Source of the DNA: an uncultured Oscillospiraceae bacterium
Lineage (GTDB): Bacteria; Bacillota; Clostridia; Oscillospirales; Oscillospiraceae
Reading direction: 5' to 3'
Length of the DNA: 6,272 nucleotides
Assembly (NCBI GenBank): GCA_947624465.1
Contig: CANQKJ010000129.1
Span: 1-6,272, forward strand
Position 1 is the first letter of the stretch; the number at the start of each line of letters is the position of its first letter. Under the pieces are notes generated by a model. That model was not told the origin of the DNA, made no database searches, and saw only the letters and a program-made list of their open reading frames with translations. A program made the translations under genes and the position numbers. Of this stretch, positions 1-5,769 are shown in pieces.

Positions 1-102
1 TACTATCAGCTGTCCCGGCAGGGCCGGACCGACGGGGAGATGTACCGCCTCATCACCGACGCGCTGACCCGCCTGTCCGCCGGAGGTGAGTATAGTGCGT
101 AA
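1..102 (+). CDS. ABC transporter ATP-binding protein, C-terminal end (partial)
   Basis: Frame 1 is open from the first base to a TAA at 100-102, giving 33 residues that end in ALTRLSAGGEYSA. No Walker or signature motif lies inside the window, so the assignment rests on two things. The tail resembles the end of BceA-type ATPases, which commonly finish with a short helix followed by a GGE/GGD-like sequence. It also overlaps the permease gene by 8 bases, the usual BceA-BceB order. The ATPase would power the permease from the cytoplasmic face of the membrane. The two genes are almost certainly co-transcribed and translationally coupled, because the permease ribosome binding site lies inside this gene. 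The start and catalytic domains lie upstream of the window. A different ABC ATPase subfamily cannot be excluded from 33 residues. Confidence 0.72.
   Translation, partial: YYQLSRQGRTDGEMYRLITDALTRLSAGGEYSA
82..89 (+). promoter_or_regulatory. Ribosome binding site of the BceB-like permease
   Basis: GGAGGTGA at 82-89 is a full match to the anti-Shine-Dalgarno sequence. It sits inside the end of the upstream ATPase gene. It ends 5 bases before the GTG at 95, with 8 bases between GGAGG and that GTG. The other in-frame GTG, at 86, overlaps the GGAGG itself and cannot be served by it. This site therefore decides the start at 95. Confidence 0.8.
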
Positions 103-2173
103 GCTCTATCCCCGGCTGGCTCTCAGCGGTATGAGGAACAACCGCCGGTTCTTCGCGCCCTATCTGCTGGCGCTGACGGGCCTGTCCGCCGCGTTCTACG
201 TGATGGCCGCCCTGGCCACCGACCCCGGCAAATACGAGATGCGGGGGGCGGAGTACGTGAGCATGATGATGTCCATCGGGATGTTCGTGGCGGCGGTGTT
301 CATCGCCGTGCTGGTGCTGTATATCAACAGCTTCCTCATGAAGCAGCGGAAAAAGGAGCTGGGCCTCTACAACATCCTGGGCATGGGCAAGGGCAGCATC
401 GCCGCCCTGCTGTGCTGGGAGAGTTTGTTCACCGCCGTCATCGGGGTGGGCTGCGGCATCCTCATGGGGATGGCCCTCCACGCCCTGGCGGTGGGGGTGC
501 TGGGGCTGCTCATCCCCCTGGGACTGGTGTTCCGGCTGGGGCTGTCCCTGCCGGCAGCCATCATAACCTGTGCCCTGTTCGCCGTGCTGCTCCTGCTGGC
601 CCTGCTGCTGAACCTGGGGCGGGTGTCCCTGTCAAGGCCGGTGGAGCTGCTGCGGGGCGGCAATGTGGGCGAAAAGGAGCCCAGGACCCACTTTCTCATG
701 GCCATCCTGGGGGTGATCGCCCTGGGGGCGGGGTACGGCATCGCCATCTGGGCGGCCGACCCGGTGTCCGCCCTGGCCTTTTACTTCCTGGCGGTGATCC
801 TGGTCATCATCGGCACCTACTTCCTGTTCACCGCCGGGAGTATCGCCCTGTTAAAGCTCCTGCGGCGCAACAAGCGCTTTTACTACCGGCCCGGCCCCTT
901 CATCGGGGTGTCCGGGATGCTCTACCGCATGAAGCGCAACGCGGTGGGCCTGGCCAGCATCTGCATCCTGTCTACCATGGTGATGGTGATGGCCTCCGGC
1001 ACCGTGTCCCTGTACCGGGGCATGAGCCGCATCGTGGAGGCCCAGTACCCCGCCGATGTGAGCGTCTCCGTCCAATACGACCCCGACGGCCAGTCGGAGG
1101 CCGGCCTGCTCAGCGCGGACGAGGAGTTCGTCCCCTTCGACCCCGCCGCGCTGGAGGCCGCCCTCCGGGACGCGGCGGCGGAGGCGGGCCGGGAGGTGGA
1201 GGGACTGCGCTCCTTCGGCAACGTCCATGCGGACGCCCTGCCCACAAAGGACGGCTGGCAGATCGGGGAGGGGCTGTCCGCCTCCATGAGCAAAATGCGC
1301 ACCCTCCACTTCCTGACGGCGGCGGACTATGAGGCCCTCACCGGCAGGGCCTCCCCGGTCCTGTCCGCCGGGGAGGCCGCCCTCTCCGGAGAGGGACCCA
1401 CGGGGGCGCTCACCCTGATTGGCGTGGAGGTGGACGACAACCACGACGCCCGCCCCACCGGCTCCGCCCTCACCCTGAACATCACACAGCAGATCGGGGC
1501 CGTCCCCTACTTCACCGACACCGAGGACCCCTATAAGCCGGTGTGCCTCATCCTGCCGGACGAAAGCGCCCTGGCGGAGGTCCGGGACTTCCTCCGGCCC
1601 CTGGAGACGCCGGGGGGGATGTGGCGGCACAACACCTGGACGGTGCTGCTGGACGTGACCGGCAGCGGGGGCGGCGTGATCGACGCCTGGTGGCGCGGCA
1701 TGGACGGCGGAGGCGGCATGGGCTTCGGCTCCTACTACTCCCTGTCCTACGCCAGCCGGGAGGGTTCCGCCGACCAGATCTACGCGGCGGCGGGCTCCTT
1801 CCTGTTCCTGGGCATCGTGCTGGGGGCCATCTTCCTGGCGGCCACCGCCCTCATCCTCTACTACAAGCAGGTGTCCGAGGGGTACGAGGATCAGGAGCGC
1901 TTCGCCATCATGCGGCGGGTGGGGCTGACCCCGGAGCAGGTGCGGGGCACCATACGGACGCAGGTGCTCATCGTGTTCTTCCTGCCGGTGGCGGCGGCCG
2001 CCGTCCACCTGCTGTTCGACTTCAATCTGGTGGCCCAGATGCTCCAGCTCTTCCACGTCCGGGACCTGTCGGTAGCCCTCATCTCCACAGGGGTGACCCT
2101 GGCGGCCTTCCTGGCGGTGTATCTGGTGATGTATCTGCTCACCGCCCGGACCTACTACAAGATCGTAAAATGA
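95..2173 (+). CDS. BceB-like ABC transporter permease (FtsX family)
   Basis: This is a full-length permease of 692 residues from GTG 95. It belongs to the BceB/YxdM family, which moves or frees peptide antibiotics such as bacitracin from the membrane and often signals to a partner histidine kinase. Residues are numbered from GTG 95. There are about ten hydrophobic segments: one near 20-41, three between 54 and 172, two between 202 and 250, one near 284-306, and three after 567. The cytoplasmic motif RKKELGLYNILGM (85-97) is typical of the family. So is the block after the extracellular domain, LYYKQVSEGYEDQERF (588-603), followed by MRRVGLTPEQVR and FFLPVAAAAVHLLF. The region near 309-567 is a large extracellular domain of about 260 residues, the expected ligand-sensing part, slightly longer than usual and ending in a Gly-rich stretch (525-545). 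The gene overlaps the ATPase gene by 8 bases and ends at a strong terminator. The substrate is unknown, and no two-component genes are visible in the window. Confidence 0.93.
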   Translation: MRKLYPRLALSGMRNNRRFFAPYLLALTGLSAAFYVMAALATDPGKYEMRGAEYVSMMMSIGMFVAAVFIAVLVLYINSFLMKQRKKELGLYNILGMGKGSIAALLCWESLFTAVIGVGCGILMGMALHALAVGVLGLLIPLGLVFRLGLSLPAAIITCALFAVLLLLALLLNLGRVSLSRPVELLRGGNVGEKEPRTHFLMAILGVIALGAGYGIAIWAADPVSALAFYFLAVILVIIGTYFLFTAGSIALLKLLRRNKRFYYRPGPFIGVSGMLYRMKRNAVGLASICILSTMVMVMASGTVSLYRGMSRIVEAQYPADVSVSVQYDPDGQSEAGLLSADEEFVPFDPAALEAALRDAAAEAGREVEGLRSFGNVHADALPTKDGWQIGEGLSASMSKMRTLHFLTAADYEALTGRASPVLSAGEAALSGEGPTGALTLIGVEVDDNHDARPTGSALTLNITQQIGAVPYFTDTEDPYKPVCLILPDESALAEVRDFLRPLETPGGMWRHNTWTVLLDVTGSGGGVIDAWWRGMDGGGGMGFGSYYSLSYASREGSADQIYAAAGSFLFLGIVLGAIFLAATALILYYKQVSEGYEDQERFAIMRRVGLTPEQVRGTIRTQVLIVFFLPVAAAAVHLLFDFNLVAQMLQLFHVRDLSVALISTGVTLAAFLAVYLVMYLLTARTYYKIVK

Positions 2174-2175
2174 CC

Positions 2176-2210
2176 AAAGCCGCCGGGGCGTTTCGCTCCG
2201 GCGGTTTTTT
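2176..2210 (+). terminator. Rho-independent terminator after the ABC permease
   Basis: An 11-bp stem pairs 2180-2190 with 2194-2204, with one G-U pair and a TTT loop. It is followed by six T residues (2205-2210), which can also pair with AAA at 2176-2178. It begins 3 bases after the permease stop codon and closes the ABC transporter operon. Confidence 0.92.
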
Positions 2211-2233
2211 CGCACCCGCCCGCCCTTTCCGCA

Positions 2234-2239
2234 TAGAAT
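2234..2239 (+). promoter_or_regulatory. Possible -10 box for the DUF305 gene
   Basis: TAGAAT at 2234-2239 is the only good -10-like sequence between the terminator and the gene. It is placed 8 bases before the AAAGGAGG ribosome binding site, so the leader would be very short. No recognisable -35 box lies 16-18 bases upstream, and there is no TGN extension. A promoter is needed here because a strong terminator lies just upstream, but this placement is tentative. Confidence 0.35.
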
Positions 2240-2260
2240 GGGCAAAAGGAGGGCGGTCTT

Positions 2261-2848
2261 ATGGCCAATTCCAATCTGCTGACCCAGGACAGCAAAAATT
2301 ACCTGTGCTGCTTTTATCAGATCCTGGACGACATGATCCAGGGCATCACCGGGGCCCGGCTCAACCAGAGCGTCTCCCACAACTTCATCGTCCAGATGAT
2401 CCCCCACCACCGGGCGGCGGTCCGCATGAGCGAGAACATCCTGCGGTACGCCAAAAACCAGGCGGTGCGCCGCCTTGCGGGGACCATCATCGAACAGCAG
2501 ACCGCCGGCATCAATGAGATGGAGGAGATCCTGCCCGTCTGCGAGCAGTCTTTGAGCGCTCCCATGGACCTGCGGCTCTACCAGCGGCGGATGGACCTGA
2601 TCTTCCGGGAGATGTTCGCCGCCATGAACGCCGCCCCGGAGAGCAACCGGCTGGCGGCGGTCTACCTCCGGGAGATGATCCCCCACCACCAGGGGGCCGT
2701 CCGCATGGCGCGGAACGCCCAAAAGTACCCGGTGTGCGTCCAGCTGACCCCCATCCTGCAGACCATCATCGCCCAGCAGACCCGCGAGATCGCCCAGATG
2801 CGCGTCCTGCTGGGGCGGATGGGCGGCGGCTGCCCCTCCTGTTCTTGA
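2261..2848 (+). CDS. Double DUF305 (CopM-like) protein
   Basis: This is a 195-residue protein made of two DUF305 units. DUF305 proteins are small, mostly helical, ferritin-like in predicted shape, and some (cyanobacterial CopM) bind copper. Unit 1 carries QMIPHHRAAVRM (45-56) and EQQTAGINEM (78-87). Unit 2 carries EMIPHHQGAVRM (138-149) and AQQTREIAQM (171-180). Each unit therefore has M-x2-H-H-x5-M, followed by QQT and a further Met, exactly 93 residues apart with no gaps. Cysteines occur at 16, 17, 94 and 159, and in the tail (C191-P-S-C194). There is no signal peptide or membrane segment, so it is probably cytoplasmic, unlike periplasmic CopM. The start is ATG 2261, with AAAGGAGG at 2245-2252. 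It lies alone between a terminator and the next gene's promoter. Metal binding is inferred from the family and the Met/His pattern. The true function is unknown. Confidence 0.9.
   Translation: MANSNLLTQDSKNYLCCFYQILDDMIQGITGARLNQSVSHNFIVQMIPHHRAAVRMSENILRYAKNQAVRRLAGTIIEQQTAGINEMEEILPVCEQSLSAPMDLRLYQRRMDLIFREMFAAMNAAPESNRLAAVYLREMIPHHQGAVRMARNAQKYPVCVQLTPILQTIIAQQTREIAQMRVLLGRMGGGCPSCS
2390..2804 (+). repeat. Internal duplication within the DUF305 gene (279-base offset)
   Basis: The codons for residues 44-87 match those for residues 137-180 with no gap, an offset of 93 codons. The strongest DNA match is around the MIPHH motif: ATGATCCCCCACCACC at 2396 recurs at 2675, followed by shared GTCCGCATG in both copies. 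The DNA has drifted elsewhere, which suggests an old duplication with strong constraint on the motif. Confidence 0.8.
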
Positions 2849-2874
2849 CCGGACGGCCCCCGATGTGGTATACT
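2845..2874 (+). promoter_or_regulatory. Sigma-A promoter of the GH13 gene, extended -10
   Basis: TTGACC at 2845-2850 and TATACT at 2869-2874 are separated by 18 bases. A TG at 2866-2867 gives an extended -10. Each box is one mismatch from consensus. The predicted transcription start is near 2881, leaving a leader of about 45 bases. The -35 box covers the TGA stop (2846-2848) of the DUF305 gene. No terminator lies between the two genes, so read-through from the DUF305 gene into the amylase gene is also possible. Confidence 0.8.
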
Positions 2875-2910
2875 GGCGGGCGTGCGAGGGCGTCCGCGCC
2901 CCGCCGGAGA

Positions 2911-2916
2911 GAGGAG
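2911..2916 (+). promoter_or_regulatory. Ribosome binding site of the GH13 gene
   Basis: GAGGAG at 2911-2916 lies 9 bases before ATG 2926 and supports that start. The in-frame ATG at 2863 lies inside the promoter, upstream of the predicted transcript start, and has no such site. Confidence 0.7.
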
Positions 2917-2925
2917 CGAACCACC

Positions 2926-4236
2926 ATGTGGGCCGACGAGAGCGTATTCTATCAGATCTATCCCCTGGGCTTCTGCGGCGCGCCAGCCGAGAACGACGGG
3001 GTCACCGTCAACCGTATCCAAAAGATTGGCGCATGGGCGGAGCATATCAGCCGCCTGGGGGCCAACGCCGTATACTTATGCCCCGTCTTTGACAGCGACC
3101 GCCACGGCTACGACACCCGGGACTACCGCCGTCTGGACCCCCGGCTGGGCACCAATGAGGACTTCGCGACGGTGTGCCGCGCCCTCCATGAACACGGGAT
3201 CCGGGTGGTGCTGGACGGGGTGTTCAACCATGTGGGCCGGGGCTTCTGGGCCTTCCGGGACGTGCGGGAGAAAAAGTGGGACTCCCCCTACAAGGACTGG
3301 TTCCACATCGACTTCGGGGGCAATTCCGGCTACAACGACGGCTTCTGGTACGAGGGCTGGGAGGGCCACTACGAGCTGGTGAAGCTGAACCTCCGTAACC
3401 CGGCAGTTGTGGACTACCTGCTGGACTGTATCCGCTTCTGGGTGGACCAGTTCGACATCGACGGGCTGCGGCTGGACGTGGCCTACTGCCTGGAGCCCGA
3501 CTTCCTCCGCCGGCTGCGGGAGTTCGCGGACCACATCAAGCCCGAGTTCTTCCTGGTGGGGGAGACCCTCCACGGGGACTATAACCGCTGGGTGGGGGAC
3601 GGCCTGCTCCACAGCTGCACCAACTACGAGTGCTACAAGGGCCTCTGGTCCAGCCTCAACAGCAATAATATGTTTGAAATCATCCACAGCCTGAAACGGC
3701 AGTTCGGCCCGGAGAACTGGACCCTCTACAGGGGAAAGCACCTCCTGTGCTTCGCCGACAACCACGACGTGACAAGGGCGGCCTCCGTCCTGACCGACCC
3801 CGCCCATCTGCCCCTGCTGTACGGCCTGGTGTTCGCCATGCCGGGCATCCCCTGCGTCTACTACGGCAGCGAGTGGGGGGAACAAGCACACAAGTCCCAG
3901 GGGGACGCCGCCCTGCGGCCCTGCTTCGACGCCCCCCAGTGGAACTCCCTCACCGACGCCATCGCCGCCATGGCCAGGGCCCACCGGGAGAGCGAGGCCC
4001 TCTGCTACGGCGATTTCAGGGAGCTGGTCCTCACCAACCGGCAGACGGTGTTCCAGCGGCGGACGGACGGGGAGCGGGTGCTGGTGGCCGTCAACGCGGA
4101 CAGCCAGCCCTACACCGCCCACTTTGACGCGGGCTGCGGCCGGGCGGTGGACCTGCTCACCGGCACGGAACACGACTTTGGCGGCGGCAGCGAGCTGCCC
4201 CCGTACAGCGTGGCCTACTGGAAGTGCGAGCGGTAA
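2926..4236 (+). CDS. GH13 alpha-amylase-family enzyme (cyclomaltodextrinase/neopullulanase-like)
   Basis: This is a 436-residue enzyme with all the conserved regions of GH13, which cleaves alpha-glucosidic bonds with retention. Region I is DGVFNH (97-102). Region II is GLRLDVA (180-186), with Arg182 and nucleophile Asp184. Region III is VGET (211-214), with acid/base Glu213. Region IV is FADNHD (276-281), with Asp281. GANAVYLCPVF (45-55) fits region VI. LVKLN (151-155) matches the MPKLN-type region V of the oligo-1,6-glucosidase/neopullulanase side of the family. The barrel begins at once with SVFYQIYPLGF, so the N-terminal CBM34 domain of classical neopullulanases is absent. A short beta-sandwich domain occupies about 365-436. 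There is no signal peptide, so it should act in the cytoplasm on imported maltodextrins, cyclodextrins or stored glycogen. The exact specificity cannot be read from sequence. It has its own promoter and terminator, and no sugar transporter or regulator is adjacent. Confidence 0.93.
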   Translation: MWADESVFYQIYPLGFCGAPAENDGVTVNRIQKIGAWAEHISRLGANAVYLCPVFDSDRHGYDTRDYRRLDPRLGTNEDFATVCRALHEHGIRVVLDGVFNHVGRGFWAFRDVREKKWDSPYKDWFHIDFGGNSGYNDGFWYEGWEGHYELVKLNLRNPAVVDYLLDCIRFWVDQFDIDGLRLDVAYCLEPDFLRRLREFADHIKPEFFLVGETLHGDYNRWVGDGLLHSCTNYECYKGLWSSLNSNNMFEIIHSLKRQFGPENWTLYRGKHLLCFADNHDVTRAASVLTDPAHLPLLYGLVFAMPGIPCVYYGSEWGEQAHKSQGDAALRPCFDAPQWNSLTDAIAAMARAHRESEALCYGDFRELVLTNRQTVFQRRTDGERVLVAVNADSQPYTAHFDAGCGRAVDLLTGTEHDFGGGSELPPYSVAYWKCER

Positions 4237-4245
4237 ACGGATGTG

Positions 4246-4275
4246 AAAAACCCCGGAACTCTGTTCCGGGGTTTT
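4246..4275. terminator. Bidirectional terminator between convergent genes
   Basis: A perfect 13-bp stem pairs 4247-4259 with 4263-4275 around a 3-base loop (TCT). An A tract on the left and TTTT on the right give a T run on either strand. It lies 9 bases after the amylase stop codon and 1 base after the MATE stop read on the minus strand, so it can end both transcripts. Confidence 0.92.
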
Positions 4276-4276
4276 C

Positions 4277-5656
4277 TCATATCCCCTCCGGGGCCTCGCC
4301 GTCGGCCAGGCGGCCCAGAGGCCGGTACACGGTGAAGTACATGGTGATGAAGCAGGCCAGTCCGCCCACCAGCTGGGACACGGCCTCCGCCGCGAACACG
4401 CCGGTGGTGCCCATCCCCCACAGGGGCAGCAGCACGGTCAGGGGCGCGTTGATGATGGCCTTGCGCAGCAGGGAGAAGAACACCGCCTGTTTGGAGCGGC
4501 CCAGGCCGGTGAACACCCCCTGTCCCGCCAGCTGGAGGGACATGAAGAGGAACATCCCGAAGTAGATGCGCAGGGCGGGCACGCCGATGGCGATGATGTC
4601 CGGGGAGTCGTTGAAGATGCGGATGAGCAGGCCGGGGAAGGCCATCGCCACCGCCCAGAACAGGGCGGAATAGACCACCGTGATCCCCACGCTGAACCGG
4701 ATGGACTCCCGGACGCGGGCGTACTTCCGGGCGCCGTAGTTGTATCCCTCCACCGGCTGGGAGCCGTTGGTGAGGCCGTGGACCGGCATGATGAACACCT
4801 CCCGCAGGGAGTTGATGATGGTCATCACGCCCACGTAGGGGTCGCCGCCGTAGGCCTGGAGGGTAGCGTTGCAGACCACCTGGACCAGGCTGTTGGTCAG
4901 GTTCACGAAGAAGCCGGACAGGCCCAGGGCCACGATGCGCTTCACCCGGCCCAGCTCCAGCCGGAGGCAGGGGAGCTTCAGGCGCAGGATGGCCTTTTTG
5001 CCCGCCAGGAAGGCCAGCACCCAGGCGGCGGACAGCCCCTGGGAGACGATGGTGGCCAGGGCCGCCCCTTGGACCCCCATGTGGAGGCCGAAGATGAGGA
5101 TGGGGTCCAGGATGATGTTGGCCGCCGCCCCCAGCAGGACGGTCATCATCCCGGTGCGGCCAAAGCCCTGGGCGTTGATAAAGGGGTTCATGCCCAGGCT
5201 GATCATCACGAACAGGGTGCCGCAGAGGTAGATGGTCATGTAGCCGTCGGCATAGGGGAAGGTGGCGTCGCTGGCGCCAAACAGGTAGAGGATGGGCCGC
5301 TTGAACACCAGGAAAAAGGCGGTGGACAGCACCCCCAGGATCAGCAGCAGGGTGAAGGAGTTCCCCAGAATGCGCTCGGCTTCCTCGTCGTCCCCCTCCC
5401 CCCGGCTGATGGAGCAGAGGGGCGCGCCGCCGGTGCCGCACAGATTGGCGAAGCCCATCAAGATGGTGATGATGGGCATGGCCACCCCGATGCCGGTGAG
5501 GGCCAGGTGGTCGCTGTCCGGCAGGTGCCCTAAGTAGATGCGGTCCACCACGCTGTACAGCACGTTCACCAGCTGGGCCGCCGTCATGGGCAGGGCCAGC
5601 TTCATGATGTTGCCGGGGATGCTCCCCTGGGAGAAGTCGTTTTTCCGGTCCGCCAC
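4277..5656 (-). CDS. MATE family multidrug exporter (MepA-like)
   Basis: This is a 459-residue inner-membrane antiporter of the multi-antimicrobial extrusion family, which exports cationic drugs or metabolites in exchange for Na+ or H+. It has about twelve hydrophobic segments in two homologous halves, joined by a basic cytoplasmic loop near residues 219-241. Family-like motifs include LALPMTAAQLVNVLYSVVDR (20-39), RGEGD (85-89), NPFINAQGFGRTGM (157-170), NIILDPILIFGLHMGVQGAA (180-199) and, in the second half, GSQPVEGYNYGARKY (298-312). The length is normal for the family and the frame is intact. The start is GTG 5656, because AAAGGAGG (5666-5673) lies 9 bases before it. The frame stays open to a GTG at 5731, but that would place the promoter inside the gene. 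The substrate is unknown. It is convergent with the amylase gene and follows the M23 gene's terminator, so it is transcribed alone. Confidence 0.94.
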   Translation of the reverse strand: MADRKNDFSQGSIPGNIMKLALPMTAAQLVNVLYSVVDRIYLGHLPDSDHLALTGIGVAMPIITILMGFANLCGTGGAPLCSISRGEGDDEEAERILGNSFTLLLILGVLSTAFFLVFKRPILYLFGASDATFPYADGYMTIYLCGTLFVMISLGMNPFINAQGFGRTGMMTVLLGAAANIILDPILIFGLHMGVQGAALATIVSQGLSAAWVLAFLAGKKAILRLKLPCLRLELGRVKRIVALGLSGFFVNLTNSLVQVVCNATLQAYGGDPYVGVMTIINSLREVFIMPVHGLTNGSQPVEGYNYGARKYARVRESIRFSVGITVVYSALFWAVAMAFPGLLIRIFNDSPDIIAIGVPALRIYFGMFLFMSLQLAGQGVFTGLGRSKQAVFFSLLRKAIINAPLTVLLPLWGMGTTGVFAAEAVSQLVGGLACFITMYFTVYRPLGRLADGEAPEGI

Positions 5657-5665
5657 GGGATCATC

Positions 5666-5673
5666 CCTCCTTT
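5666..5673 (-). promoter_or_regulatory. Ribosome binding site of the MATE gene
   Basis: AAAGGAGG on the minus strand is followed by 9 bases and then GTG 5656. This is the only well-placed start for the MATE frame, since the next in-frame Met falls inside the first membrane segment. An ATG at a closer spacing exists but is out of frame. Confidence 0.75.
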
Positions 5674-5688
5674 CCGCGTTCAGAGGGT

Positions 5689-5697
5689 ATTCTATCA
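5689..5697 (-). promoter_or_regulatory. Extended -10 promoter of the MATE gene
   Basis: On the minus strand, TGATAGAAT (5697-5689) is a TGN plus TAGAAT extended -10 element. It lies 15 bases upstream of the ribosome binding site. The -35 region (around 5712-5718) is poor, which is common for extended -10 promoters. It lies downstream of the M23 gene's terminator, so it would supply independent expression. Confidence 0.55.
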
Positions 5698-5731
5698 CCT
5701 TTTCACCACGAATGGAAGGGGCAAAGCGCAC

Positions 5732-5765
5732 AAAACGCCCGGCGCGTCATCCGCGCCGGGCGTTT
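5732..5765 (-). terminator. Rho-independent terminator of the M23 peptidase gene
   Basis: A perfect 14-bp stem pairs 5733-5746 with 5752-5765 around a 5-base loop (5747-5751). Read on the minus strand it begins 4 bases after the peptidase stop codon and ends in TTTTG. The short T run is weaker than a textbook example, but the stem is very GC-rich. It separates the peptidase from the MATE gene on the same strand. Confidence 0.87.
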
Positions 5766-5769
5766 CCCG

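Noticed and set aside
851..2722. A 623-codon open frame on the minus strand, antisense to the permease and DUF305 genes.
   Set aside because: It spans a strong terminator and two genes with clear homology on the other strand. Its translation is low-complexity (Gly, His, Val, Gln rich) without recognisable domains. Long antisense frames are expected at this G+C content.
2875..2905. A GC-rich inverted repeat in the GH13 leader (GGCGGG at 2875-2880 with CCCGCC at 2900-2905), considered as a regulatory RNA.
   Set aside because: The predicted transcript start falls within or after the left arm, the stem needs a bulge to extend, and no riboswitch-like conserved core is visible. Such short GC repeats are expected by chance here.
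2863..2925. An upstream in-frame ATG at 2863 that would add 21 residues to the GH13 protein.
   Set aside because: It lies inside the predicted promoter and upstream of the likely transcript start. The extra residues are Arg/Ala-rich and unlike GH13 N-termini, and ATG 2926 has its own ribosome binding site.
3076..4173. A 365-codon minus-strand frame antisense to the GH13 gene.
   Set aside because: The composition is a mirror of the GH13 codons, with no motif and no ribosome binding site noticed. The plus-strand gene carries every GH13 catalytic motif.
4215..5441. A 408-codon minus-strand frame overlapping the MATE gene in another frame.
   Set aside because: It is a Pro/Gly/His/Arg-rich shadow of the MATE frame and crosses the bidirectional terminator. 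The MATE frame has membrane segments and family motifs throughout.
5657..5731. A 25-codon N-terminal extension of the MATE protein starting at GTG 5731.
   Set aside because: It would contain the extended -10 element and the AAAGGAGG ribosome binding site, and the extension is charged and not typical of MATE N-termini.
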